Positions 16,342 through 25,110 of a stretch of 64,000 nt of DNA are shown piece by piece. Every line of letters starts with the position of its first letter. Within the stretch, counting starts at the first letter, position 1. Source of the stretch: an uncultured Dorea sp. (lineage in GTDB: Bacteria > Bacillota > Clostridia > Lachnospirales > Lachnospiraceae); NCBI RefSeq assembly GCF_934294775.1, contig NZ_CAKRAH010000006.1, positions 32,652 to 96,651 of the forward strand. The letters are read 5' to 3'. The notes below the pieces were generated by a model. The model saw only the letters and a program-made list of their open reading frames with translations. It was not told the DNA's origin and ran no database searches. The position numbers and the translations under genes were made by a program.

Positions 16342-17526
16342 TTAAGATTTTTTGCAGCTAAAAACACCTGCATCCTTCGTAATCCTAAAGCCTCCAGCTG
16401 TTTTTTTTCTCACATAAGACTGAAATTCTTTATAACGGTCCAGGATATACTGTCCCTGATTGCCATGACAGGAAAGAATATAGGAAATCAACGGTTCTGG
16501 TTCTGATACCAGCAGATAATCTTCATACTCTTTCCACTCCACACATTCAAAAAATGGTTTTAAGATTTCTTCCCCATTTTCTCTTCCAAATCGTTCATAC
16601 AATTTTTCTGCTGCCAGAACGATTCTGTCATCAAATTTTCCAACCAGTTCACTTACTTCTTTCATATGCTCATTCCCATATGTGCTACAGATAAGTATCC
16701 CTCCTGGCTTTAATACACGTCTGATCTCCTGGCATGCTTTTTCCACATCTTCGCAGTAAAACAATACATGATCTGCAACCACAAGGTCAAACTCATTCTC
16801 TCCGTACGGTATCTTCTGTGCCGGAAATACCCGAAAGTGGAATCTCTCATCTGTTGTCCCGATGGTACGTCTGGCATCCCTTAACATTCCATCCGAAATA
16901 TCTGACAGCACTACCTCTACATGAGCAGGAAGTTTTCCCTTATCCTTTGCCCACAACGTTCCGTCTCCACATCCAATTTCCAGAATTTTCTGTCCTTCTT
17001 TTATATTCAACTGTTCATAAACCCAGGAAAACCAGCCTTGTTTATTCTTAGAATACAAGCTATGAAGATTAATTCTTGCAGATATATTGGATGCATCCTG
17101 ATACTGGTTCTTCATACTCTTTTCCATTCCCGTCAGGTGAATCAGATTCAGCATCTGGCTCCAATCAATAGAATGTTCTTTTTGTATCATCTCCGAAGTA
17201 TCCTGAATCGCTTTTTCCACCAGCTGCATCTGTTCAATTCTGTCTCTTACTAGCTTCAGCTGGATATTCAGAGAGTTCAGCATGAAATGATAATCCGCAT
17301 CATCAATGGTCATATCTCTGATATCATCCAGCGAAAATCCCAGATATTTCAACAGTAGGATCTGCTGCAGCCTTGCAAAATCCTCATCTGTATAAAATCT
17401 TGCACCAGCCTCCGTTACATAAGATGGTTTTAATATATTCTGTTTATCATAATAACGAATTGTCCGCAAAGTCACATGCGCCATACGTGCAAATTCACCG
17501 GATGAGTAATAACCTTCTTTTTTCAT
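16342..17526 (-). CDS. MerR-family regulator fused to a SAM-dependent methyltransferase
   Basis: A 394-residue fusion. Residues about 3-75 are a MerR winged helix (SSGEFARMAHVTLRTIRYYD, FYTDEDFARLQQI). A dimerisation coiled coil runs from about 80 to 125. From about 170 a class I methyltransferase follows with motif I ILEIGCGDGTLW, an acidic SDISDGM, FDLVVADHVLFY and RRVLKPGGILI. The start at 17526 is chosen for AAGGAG 11 bases upstream; the longer frame has no such site. It lies between the GH2 gene and the rml genes on the same strand. The effector, the methyl acceptor and any DNA target are unknown; a link to the rfbA promoter is inference. Confidence 0.85.
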   Translation of the reverse strand: MKKEGYYSSGEFARMAHVTLRTIRYYDKQNILKPSYVTEAGARFYTDEDFARLQQILLLKYLGFSLDDIRDMTIDDADYHFMLNSLNIQLKLVRDRIEQMQLVEKAIQDTSEMIQKEHSIDWSQMLNLIHLTGMEKSMKNQYQDASNISARINLHSLYSKNKQGWFSWVYEQLNIKEGQKILEIGCGDGTLWAKDKGKLPAHVEVVLSDISDGMLRDARRTIGTTDERFHFRVFPAQKIPYGENEFDLVVADHVLFYCEDVEKACQEIRRVLKPGGILICSTYGNEHMKEVSELVGKFDDRIVLAAEKLYERFGRENGEEILKPFFECVEWKEYEDYLLVSEPEPLISYILSCHGNQGQYILDRYKEFQSYVRKKTAGGFRITKDAGVFSCKKS

Positions 17527-17568
17527 GAATGCTCTATCTCCTTTTTCACGCATATTTAACAGCAAGAC

Positions 17569-17592
17569 GGCCAGCAGAAATATCTGCTGGCC
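17569..17592. terminator. Hairpin after the GH2 gene
   Basis: A perfect 9-pair GC-rich stem (17569-17577 with 17584-17592) with a 6-base loop, 11 bases or more after the GH2 stop. On the minus strand the following bases are only loosely U-rich; on the plus strand a T6 follows. It is probably a partial terminator between the GH2 and MerR-methyltransferase genes. Confidence 0.55.
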
Positions 17593-17602
17593 ATTTTTTC
17601 TG

Positions 17603-20600
17603 CTATTTTTTTACAAATGGTTTTGTTGTATTTCCAGGAGCTGCATCTCCTTTATTTACAATTACAATGCGAACTGCTTCCAGTCGCTTTGACAAACCTT
17701 CCGTTCCGGCGGCTTCTCCATTTTTTGCCCAGCCAAGCCAGCCGTAATCCTGTGCATGTACCTGATAATAAATATCATATTGATCCGCTTCTTTTCCAGA
17801 AAGTCTGATTTTGATTGCTTCCAGTCGCTTGGACTGTCCTTCCGTTCCCGCAAGCTGTCCATTTTTCTTTTCTTTCTGCCAGCCAATGTCCTGTATATGT
17901 GCACTGTAATTTACATTTACATTCAGAAGAGATGGCAACAGAATACTGATAGCTTCCATTCTCTTAGATTTTCCAACACTTCCTGCCAGTTCTCCATCAT
18001 ATACCCAGCCGCTGTTTCCAATGTCCTGTACATGTGTCTGATATTTTACCATTCTCTGTTCCATTGGTGTATCTGTTTTTCCAGGTGTCTCGCCGCCTTT
18101 TTTCACAAGCCGGATCTCAATTGCTTCCAGACGGTATCCATATCCGGCAGTTCCTGCTTTTTCACCATTTTTTGCCCAGTCAAGCCAGCCGAAATTTTGC
18201 GCATGTACACGATAGTAAATATCATATTTCTCCGCAATCTCTCCCGTTAATTTTAACTGAACAGCTTCCATTCTAAGAGATTCGCCACTGGTTCCGGAAA
18301 GTTCTCCGTCTTTTACCCAGTCAAGCCAGCCTTTGTTTTCCACATGGGTACGATATTCCACAGAGCCCTCGCAATTGGCATCTTCCAGTTTTACTTTCAA
18401 CGCTTCCATTCTCTTAGACTCTCCGGTTATACCTGCTGTCTCTCCGTCTTTTACTTCATCCATCCACCCTTTGTCCTGCATATGGGTCTGATATGTAACG
18501 GATGCCGGGGTAATGGTAATACCGGAAATTTCATCTGTATAAGACTTATAATCTCCATTCACCGTTCCTACTGCACGAATTTCATTTTCATTTTCTGCAT
18601 CCAGCGTCACATCATTCCATACAAACACTCCGGACTGCTGTTTTTCACCATAGCCAACGGATTTGTTATTTACAAAAAGTTCTACTTTGTCACAGTTAGA
18701 ATAAACCTTTAACTGTTCTATACGTTTCTTTCTTTCCGTATAGCGTCTGCTTGTCAGATATACAAACTTATCTTTCTGATTCCAGTTTGCTTTATAAAAA
18801 TAAAATGCATCCTTCTTGGTTCCATGATCGTAACAGACGAGTCCTTTTGTATTTGTTCTTGGAAGTCCTCCCTCATTTCTGTAACACGAGAAATCGAACA
18901 TGTTCCATACAAAACTCACCGGAATATCTCCTCTGTCCTGAATCATTTTATAATATGTTTCCAATAGATAAGACTGATACTCTTCGTAATGTTTATCTCC
19001 TGATGCATCTTTTCCGCTCCATGAGAAATCCTCATCTACAGTTGCATGCTGATTGATATTGGCTCCAGCTCCATATTCCGTAAGCATAATCGAAGTTGGC
19101 GTATCTTCTGTGCCATAATTTTTTTTATATTTATCAATCTTCTTATTTAATGTATCTGTAATTTTTTTTCTTCCTTCTTCGCCAGCACTGGATACATCGC
19201 TTTTGAATCCTACGTAGAGATTTAATCCTGTAAAATCTACTCTTCCGTCTCTTGACCATTCAGCCGCCGTTTCATTCGCATCTGTTCCGTCAATTTCAGC
19301 CTGCACGATATATCTGCTTTCATCTTCACTTTGCGCCAGTTCCGCAAGACTTTTATTGAATGCGATCAATGTTTCTTTATCTACTTTAAAGTCATCGCCA
19401 AACTGTGCAAATTTATCTGACTGATATACTTCATTCTGGATTCCCCACATCATAATCGATGGATGATTATATCCCTGACGGATCATTTCTTTTAATTGCG
19501 CTCTTACGGAATCCTGATAAGATTCTGCATTGGAAAGCAGTAGATAATATGGAATCTCTGCGTACACAATGATACCTCTTTCGTCAGCCTGATCGTATAC
19601 GTACTGATCATGTGGATAATGAGATGTACGAATTGCATTTACTCCCATCTCCTGCATCAGATCCAGATCCTGTTTCTTAAGTTCATCCGGTACAGCATTT
19701 CCATATCCTTCACGGTCCTGATGAAGTCCCACACCGTGGATTTCGTATTCATTGCCATTCAGATAAAATTTTCCATCTTTGATCTCATAGGTTCTGACAC
19801 CAAATTCCTTAGATACGGTATCCAGAAGATTTTCTCCTGATTCATCGTATACTTCTACTTTCATCGTATAAAGATACGGATCTTCTGTTCCATTCCACAA
19901 ATGGACAGACGGAATACGGTAATTTGTTTCAAAAGACTCAGCCGTTGTATCGGCATCTACCATTACCGTCCTTTCATCCGTACTCACTGGATTGCCGTCT
20001 GCATCCTGAATTTCGGTAACCAGTTTCAGATTCTTAGCTTCTTCTGCTTTGTTTGACAGTTCTGTTCTAAGTTTTACTGCTGCCATATTTCCCTGAAGAC
20101 TATAATCCACATAGATACCATCATTTCCATAATCTTCTGTTGCAATATACTGATCCTCTGTAGAAATCAGTTCCACATCTCTGTAAATTCCACCCCACTG
20201 TGTATAATCTACATTAATCGGAATAGATGTTGTATCCATATTGGTTACATTCGCAGTGATTGTAATCTGATCTTTTTCCTTTACATAATCGGAAATATCA
20301 AATACAAACGCTGAATACCCTCCAACATGTGTTCCTACTTTTTCACCATCAATCAGCACTTCTGTATTACGTGCTGATCCGTAAAATTTCAAAAACATAT
20401 GATTGTTCTTTATCTCCGAAACATCCACCGTTTTGGTATAAGTCACGGTTTTCTGGTTAAACTGTGGAATATATGATTTTGATGGATGTACATATTCCCA
20501 GCAATGTGGCAGATCTACGGTTCCGGATGCTCCTCCGTTTGGGAAACTCCAACCTTCCGTCGTTGTATCATTGGCTGTAAATTCCCATCCCTTGTCAATA

Positions 20601-20923
20601 TTCACTACCTGACGGCTCTTTGCCTGATCTTCTTCCGGGGTTTCAGGATCATCCTTATCGGCAGGATCAATCGGTAATTCATTATCATCCTCTGCAGTCA
20701 CACTTTCTGTCTGATTTTCCACGACTGCTTCTTCTGTACCTGTTTCTTCCTGATTTTCGGCATCTTTTTGTACTTCTTCATTCGTTTCCGGGTCTGGTAT
20801 GGTTTCTTCAACCGTTTGTTCTTCTACTCCGGTTTGCGTTCCATTTACTGCCTGCGCATTTACAAACGGAACACCGGAGAAAACCATACTTCCGACGAGT
20901 AATATTGCTATTTTCCTTTTCAT
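17603..20923 (-). CDS. Secreted family 2 glycoside hydrolase with six ChW repeats
   Basis: An 1106-residue exported enzyme. Residues 1-26 are a signal peptide, then an acidic Glu/Thr-rich linker to ~110. The GH2 sugar-binding, Ig-like and TIM-barrel domains occupy about 115-790. IQNE near residue 497 is the likely acid/base and TEYGA near 616 the likely nucleophile. Six ChW repeats follow from ~807. The family covers beta-galactosidases, glucuronidases and mannosidases, and the substrate is not evident. The start at 20923 has AAAGGAGAGAG just before it. It is encoded inside the polysaccharide locus, so it may trim the wall polymer or host glycans while held on the wall by its ChW array. Confidence 0.9.
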   Translation of the reverse strand: MKRKIAILLVGSMVFSGVPFVNAQAVNGTQTGVEEQTVEETIPDPETNEEVQKDAENQEETGTEEAVVENQTESVTAEDDNELPIDPADKDDPETPEEDQAKSRQVVNIDKGWEFTANDTTTEGWSFPNGGASGTVDLPHCWEYVHPSKSYIPQFNQKTVTYTKTVDVSEIKNNHMFLKFYGSARNTEVLIDGEKVGTHVGGYSAFVFDISDYVKEKDQITITANVTNMDTTSIPINVDYTQWGGIYRDVELISTEDQYIATEDYGNDGIYVDYSLQGNMAAVKLRTELSNKAEEAKNLKLVTEIQDADGNPVSTDERTVMVDADTTAESFETNYRIPSVHLWNGTEDPYLYTMKVEVYDESGENLLDTVSKEFGVRTYEIKDGKFYLNGNEYEIHGVGLHQDREGYGNAVPDELKKQDLDLMQEMGVNAIRTSHYPHDQYVYDQADERGIIVYAEIPYYLLLSNAESYQDSVRAQLKEMIRQGYNHPSIMMWGIQNEVYQSDKFAQFGDDFKVDKETLIAFNKSLAELAQSEDESRYIVQAEIDGTDANETAAEWSRDGRVDFTGLNLYVGFKSDVSSAGEEGRKKITDTLNKKIDKYKKNYGTEDTPTSIMLTEYGAGANINQHATVDEDFSWSGKDASGDKHYEEYQSYLLETYYKMIQDRGDIPVSFVWNMFDFSCYRNEGGLPRTNTKGLVCYDHGTKKDAFYFYKANWNQKDKFVYLTSRRYTERKKRIEQLKVYSNCDKVELFVNNKSVGYGEKQQSGVFVWNDVTLDAENENEIRAVGTVNGDYKSYTDEISGITITPASVTYQTHMQDKGWMDEVKDGETAGITGESKRMEALKVKLEDANCEGSVEYRTHVENKGWLDWVKDGELSGTSGESLRMEAVQLKLTGEIAEKYDIYYRVHAQNFGWLDWAKNGEKAGTAGYGYRLEAIEIRLVKKGGETPGKTDTPMEQRMVKYQTHVQDIGNSGWVYDGELAGSVGKSKRMEAISILLPSLLNVNVNYSAHIQDIGWQKEKKNGQLAGTEGQSKRLEAIKIRLSGKEADQYDIYYQVHAQDYGWLGWAKNGEAAGTEGLSKRLEAVRIVIVNKGDAAPGNTTKPFVKK
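17654..18505 (-). repeat. ChW repeat array (6 units, two triplets) of the GH2 protein
   Basis: Six ~45-residue ChW units. Each has a (V/I)xYxxHxQxxGW core, an NGExAGT turn and a KRxEAIxIxL end. Units 3 and 6 are of a distinct type that begins YDIYY. Unit 4 has an altered core (IGNSGW). Boundaries are approximate. Confidence 0.8.
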
Positions 20924-21044
20924 CTCTCTCCTTTTAGAATGGCACTTGAACCACCCGTTCCTCCTCTTTTGTTCAATCATAACATATTGACATAATATTT
21001 TCCTCATTTTCGACAAAAAATGTGCTTTTTTCAGTGAATAAATT

Positions 21045-22610
21045 TTAATTCTCTACACGATTTACGCATTCTTCTAAAAATGCCACATAGTTTTCAAAAT
21101 TCAGGCCCTGAACGTAGCGTCTGGCTTTCGCTGTCATATGTTTCTTTTTCAGGTTTTTCCCATCCAAGATTTTACAGGTTTTTTCCACAACCTGTTTCAA
21201 ATCAAAATGATCCACCAAAATTCCTCTTCCCTCAGAAAGCATCACATGAATTCCTCCTGTACAGGCAAAACCTATGACAGGCACTTCGTTATTCATCGCT
21301 TCCAGCACCGTAGACGGAAATGGATCCTCTCTTGACAATCCCCAGAATGCTTTTGCATTTTTCAGAATCTGACCATATTCTTCACTGTCTTTTACAAATC
21401 GAACAAAATGAAAATTCTCCTCAAATCCGCTTCTGCGTATCTGGTCTTTCATCCAGCATTCCAATTCTTTATTCTGAAACTCCCCCGTCCACACAAAATG
21501 TATGTCCGCTTTTTTATTCAGAAGAACAATTGCTGCATCGACAAACAGATCCACTCCTTTTCGAAGCTCCGCCGTTCCAGAACTCATAACATATTCTTTT
21601 TCATCAAGCTGATATTTTTTTAATACTTCCGGCCGTTCTTCCTCACACTTTTTCAGATATACCCCCTGTGGATGGATAAATGGTTTCCCACTTATCTTTC
21701 CAAAAACGTTCTTAAAGTCATTTCTTACAAATTCATTTGGAAATACTACGTAATCCGCATATTTGGCCACATTTTTTCCAGGTTTTACAAATCCATAATA
21801 CTCAATTGTCGTCTTCATCTCATGAATTAATGAAATGATTTTAAATCCACATTCCTTTAATTTTTTCATACAAATACCTGATACGACCGTGTTTGCAATG
21901 ACTGTATGATATCCGTTTTTTTGAAGTTTTTTGATTTCCTGAGCAAAATGCTCTTCTGACGTAAGTTCTTTTTGCTCACCTTTTTGATCTATCCTGATCC
22001 ATTTCTGTTCTACATGCGGATGACTGCTCAAACAGATCAATGGAATCTTACTCTCTCTATATCTGCTTTCCAGATAACCGTTTCCCGGGAAAAGTGACAG
22101 TACGGTTACTCCTTTTCCATTTTCTTTCATCTTTCTGGCAATATTACAGGCAAGTATCGGCGCGCCTGTTTCGGATAATTCGTGGGTTAAAACAATTACT
22201 TTTTCCTTTTCATTCTGGTCTTCTAAATCTGCAAGTGCTTCCAAAGTAAAATATCGGAACTTACATTTACCTGTACACTCTACCGGATCCAGTCTGATCG
22301 AACGAACCGGAGTTTCCCACTGTATATCCAGTTGTACCCCCTTATCAGACTGTACCCAGCTTTTTACGGTTCTGTCTTCTGAATAATCCTCCCCATCCTT
22401 GCTGTAGTAAACAGTCATATGTTCATCTGATACGTCCATCATTGCTTCTTCCATTTCATAAGCAATTCTGATCTTACATACTGGTACATCAAGTCTGATA
22501 TATAAATGTGGGTCTGGCTGCTGATATTCCCAACAACCATCATCTTCTATATTCATACCATCCATCTGTGTTATTTTTCCACCAAAAATCATTTCCGTCT
22601 TTTCTTTCAA
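21045..22610 (-). CDS. Glycosyltransferase family 4 with extra N-terminal beta domain
   Basis: A 521-residue protein. Residues about 1-130 form a beta-rich domain with paired Trp/Tyr segments (WEYQQPDPHLYIRLD, YYSKDGEDYS) that resembles a discoidin or carbohydrate-binding sandwich. The GT-B part begins VIVLTHELSETGAP and ends with the GT4 EDPFPSTVLEAM-type donor site (SREDPFPSTVLEA) and a GGIHVMLSEG loop. The start is taken as TTG at 22610 because AAAGGAGG is 7 bases upstream. The frame extends 10 codons further but without a ribosome site. It lies between a GT2 gene and the GH2 gene. Sugar and acceptor are unknown. Confidence 0.85.
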   Translation of the reverse strand: MKEKTEMIFGGKITQMDGMNIEDDGCWEYQQPDPHLYIRLDVPVCKIRIAYEMEEAMMDVSDEHMTVYYSKDGEDYSEDRTVKSWVQSDKGVQLDIQWETPVRSIRLDPVECTGKCKFRYFTLEALADLEDQNEKEKVIVLTHELSETGAPILACNIARKMKENGKGVTVLSLFPGNGYLESRYRESKIPLICLSSHPHVEQKWIRIDQKGEQKELTSEEHFAQEIKKLQKNGYHTVIANTVVSGICMKKLKECGFKIISLIHEMKTTIEYYGFVKPGKNVAKYADYVVFPNEFVRNDFKNVFGKISGKPFIHPQGVYLKKCEEERPEVLKKYQLDEKEYVMSSGTAELRKGVDLFVDAAIVLLNKKADIHFVWTGEFQNKELECWMKDQIRRSGFEENFHFVRFVKDSEEYGQILKNAKAFWGLSREDPFPSTVLEAMNNEVPVIGFACTGGIHVMLSEGRGILVDHFDLKQVVEKTCKILDGKNLKKKHMTAKARRYVQGLNFENYVAFLEECVNRVEN

Positions 22611-22636
22611 TTTTGGTCCTCCTTTATGTTCCAGCT

Positions 22637-24436
22637 TCAAGATTTTTCTATCCGTATCCGAAAGTCACTTGTTTTCAATGACAGATTTTTATTATAATTG
22701 GGATCTCCGTTTTTTATCTTTTTATCCCAGCGTAGCTTAAAATATTCCTTCTCTGTCTTTTCCGGATTTTTTTCTTTCTTTTCATGATAGATTCTGGCAT
22801 AAGGCGTATATACACTTAATTTTCCACTTTCTCCGGCTCGAAGACAGAAATCAATCATCCCCAACGCCCCGGTAAATTTTTCATCAAATCCACCTAATTC
22901 TTCCAGAACAGATTTTTTTACCATAATCCCGGCTCCTGCCACAGCACTATACTCCATCTGTGTATTCATTCTGGAAAAATAATTATGATCTCCGTCTAAC
23001 ACTCCATAAAAAGCATATCCAGCCGCATCCTCCAGTCCAAGCACAACTCCTGCATGCTCCACAAGATTTTTTGAAAAACAAATCTTTGCCCCGACACATG
23101 CCACTTCCTTTCGCATACATATTCCTGTCAGTTCAAGGATGCTGTCACCATCTTCGAGTTCTGCATCTCCGTACAAATATAAAAGATAAGATCCTGCAGT
23201 TTCTTTGGCCGTTTTATTTCTTATTTCTGCTTCTGTTTTATCGGCCGAATTATAAATTACTTCAATCCTTCCTTCTTCTTTCAAGGCTTCAAGATATGCT
23301 TTTAATCCATCTATTTTTGTGTCTTCTTCAAGGTTTGCTGCCACCAAAATTTCATAATTTTCCCAATTAGATAATTCTATTGATTTTATACATCGTTCCA
23401 GTTTTTCTTTGCTTTCTCTGTATTCTATGATTACAGATACCTTTGGTTCTTCTTTTATCTGATATCTGGTACGGTACAGACCCGGATTTTCCGTCTCCTC
23501 CACGATTGCATTTTTTCTGCCAATCCGTTCATAATGCGCCTGTACTGCTCTTTTTCCGGCCTCGAATGCATATCGTTTACTCTCTGGATTCTCCGCTGTG
23601 GAATCCATATGTGCCCGCCAGTGATATAAAATATCCGGTATATGATAGATATTTCCGGTATTTTCTGTACATCTAAGGACAAAGTCATAATCCTGTGCTC
23701 CGTTAAACTGAGGATCCAGTCCTTTTACTCTTTCCATTAATCTTTTACTTACCACCACCAGATGACAGAAATAATTTACCGAACACAAAAGATCCGGATT
23801 GTAATCTGGTTTAAAATGTGGCTCAAAAAGCTGCTGCCCATCCATGGAAATTTTGTCTTCATCCGAATATATCATCTCTATTTCTGGATACTGTTCAAAA
23901 ACAGCTGCACATTCATATAGCGCATTTGGTGCCAGTAAGTCATCATGATCTGCAAACACAATATAATCTCCGGATGCAATTGCAATCCCTTCATTGGTAT
24001 TCTGGGAAATCTGCATCTGACACTCTTTGTCAGTCACATGGATTCTTTTATCCATCTTCTCAAATTCGCACAGCATCTGTTTTAGCGGTGAATTTTTTCC
24101 ACTTCCATCCGACAGACACAATTCCCAGTTGCTATAGGTCTGTTTCCTAACCGAATCAATCAGTTCCTGCAGATATCGTTCATTGGTTTTATATAATGGT
24201 ACCACAATACTGAATTTCGGCTCCCACACAAATTTGTGATTTCTCTGCTTTTCCAAAACTTCTTCTGACATCTCGTGGTTCTTCCGCCACAGATCATAAC
24301 GCTTCTTGTTCTCTTTTGTAAGCTTTTGATATATGATGCCCAGTGTTTTTCCGATTCCATATGATTCTATATATTTACTAATTCGATTTTGCACAATTCC
24401 ACCTACTTTACCTCTCTGGAACAGTTTTCGTTCCAT
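22637..24436 (-). CDS. Two-domain GT2 glycosyltransferase, second domain altered
   Basis: Up to 599 residues, a paralogue of the genes at 10524 and 28898. Domain 1 keeps FSIVVPLYKTN, FADHDDLLAP and NGAQDYDFVLR. Domain 2 starts VSVIIEYRES, but where the NND(T/M)E motif should stand it reads LYGDAELED, so activity is uncertain. ATG at 24436 has no SD. A GTG at 24394 preceded by AGGTGG may be the true start, giving 585 residues. A terminator-like hairpin stands 23 bases before 24436. It lies downstream of the ABC exporter genes. Confidence 0.85.
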   Translation of the reverse strand: MERKLFQRGKVGGIVQNRISKYIESYGIGKTLGIIYQKLTKENKKRYDLWRKNHEMSEEVLEKQRNHKFVWEPKFSIVVPLYKTNERYLQELIDSVRKQTYSNWELCLSDGSGKNSPLKQMLCEFEKMDKRIHVTDKECQMQISQNTNEGIAIASGDYIVFADHDDLLAPNALYECAAVFEQYPEIEMIYSDEDKISMDGQQLFEPHFKPDYNPDLLCSVNYFCHLVVVSKRLMERVKGLDPQFNGAQDYDFVLRCTENTGNIYHIPDILYHWRAHMDSTAENPESKRYAFEAGKRAVQAHYERIGRKNAIVEETENPGLYRTRYQIKEEPKVSVIIEYRESKEKLERCIKSIELSNWENYEILVAANLEEDTKIDGLKAYLEALKEEGRIEVIYNSADKTEAEIRNKTAKETAGSYLLYLYGDAELEDGDSILELTGICMRKEVACVGAKICFSKNLVEHAGVVLGLEDAAGYAFYGVLDGDHNYFSRMNTQMEYSAVAGAGIMVKKSVLEELGGFDEKFTGALGMIDFCLRAGESGKLSVYTPYARIYHEKKEKNPEKTEKEYFKLRWDKKIKNGDPNYNKNLSLKTSDFRIRIEKS

Positions 24437-24459
24437 ACTCTGTCGTAATACAAAAAGAA

Positions 24460-24477
24460 GGCAGATAATTATCTGCC
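24460..24477 (-). terminator. Intrinsic terminator / attenuator inside the operon
   Basis: An 18-base perfect palindrome starting GGCAGAT, followed on the minus strand by TTCTTTTTG. It is located 7 bases after the stop of the 201-residue protein gene and just before the next GT gene. There is too little room for a normal separate promoter below it. Confidence 0.7.
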
Positions 24478-24484
24478 CTGCCTT

Positions 24485-25090
24485 TTATTTAAACAATTTA
24501 TAAAGCCATCTCATAAACAGAATGATATAAGCAGCAAAACATAATGTCACAATATATGTTTCGAGATCGAAACGATGTGTCAGCGAACGCATAACCCCCA
24601 CTCCGTCAATTGCATTTCCATCATAAGTTAATGTTGCGGTATTATCTGCTCCCGGTGTATAGAATACCTGCACAGTACCCATTGCACTGTTTTTCACGAT
24701 CAGATTGAATGTATAATTCTTTCCCTTTGTGTTTACAACAGTATCAAACTTAAGCTTAAAGAATTTTCCGCTGCGCAATTTCCCAAGGTTTTCTTCTCCT
24801 TGTGCAACACAATCTCCAGATTCCTGATCCACTACTTCATAGGAAATCACAGCCTGACTCTTATCCTGGATGTTATCTGCAGACAGCTTGATTGCCATTC
24901 CGTCCAGTTTTTCTTCTTTACACTGAAAATTCTGCGAAATCTGTTTTCCTTCTTCCAGAGGGATCGATAAAAATTTACTAGTATCACAGCTTGTATCATA
25001 AAAAGATACCGGCTTATCTATAACCGCATAAACTCCGGCCAATGCTAAAATAACTAAAATTAAAATAATTGTTTTTATTTTTGATTTCAT
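24485..25090 (-). CDS. Unrecognised membrane protein in the ABC exporter operon
   Basis: A 201-residue protein I cannot assign to a family. A membrane helix at about 5-23, an extracellular beta-rich region of about 145 residues with two early cysteines (CDTSKF, FQCKEE), and a second membrane helix at about 176-196 with a short basic end. This topology places the middle domain outside the membrane. It follows the ATPase gene by 20 bases, so it is probably made with the exporter and may assist export, anchoring or chain-length control; that role is inference. Confidence 0.75.
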   Translation of the reverse strand: MKSKIKTIILILVILALAGVYAVIDKPVSFYDTSCDTSKFLSIPLEEGKQISQNFQCKEEKLDGMAIKLSADNIQDKSQAVISYEVVDQESGDCVAQGEENLGKLRSGKFFKLKFDTVVNTKGKNYTFNLIVKNSAMGTVQVFYTPGADNTATLTYDGNAIDGVGVMRSLTHRFDLETYIVTLCFAAYIILFMRWLYKLFK

Positions 25091-25110
25091 TGTTTCGATA
25101 TACTCCTATC

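Noticed and set aside
17654..18505. Regular ~135-base repetition that could suggest a CRISPR or satellite array
   Set aside because: The repeats are in-frame ChW protein units with diverged DNA and no unique spacers; the same holds for the arrays at 39306, 41154 and 47517.
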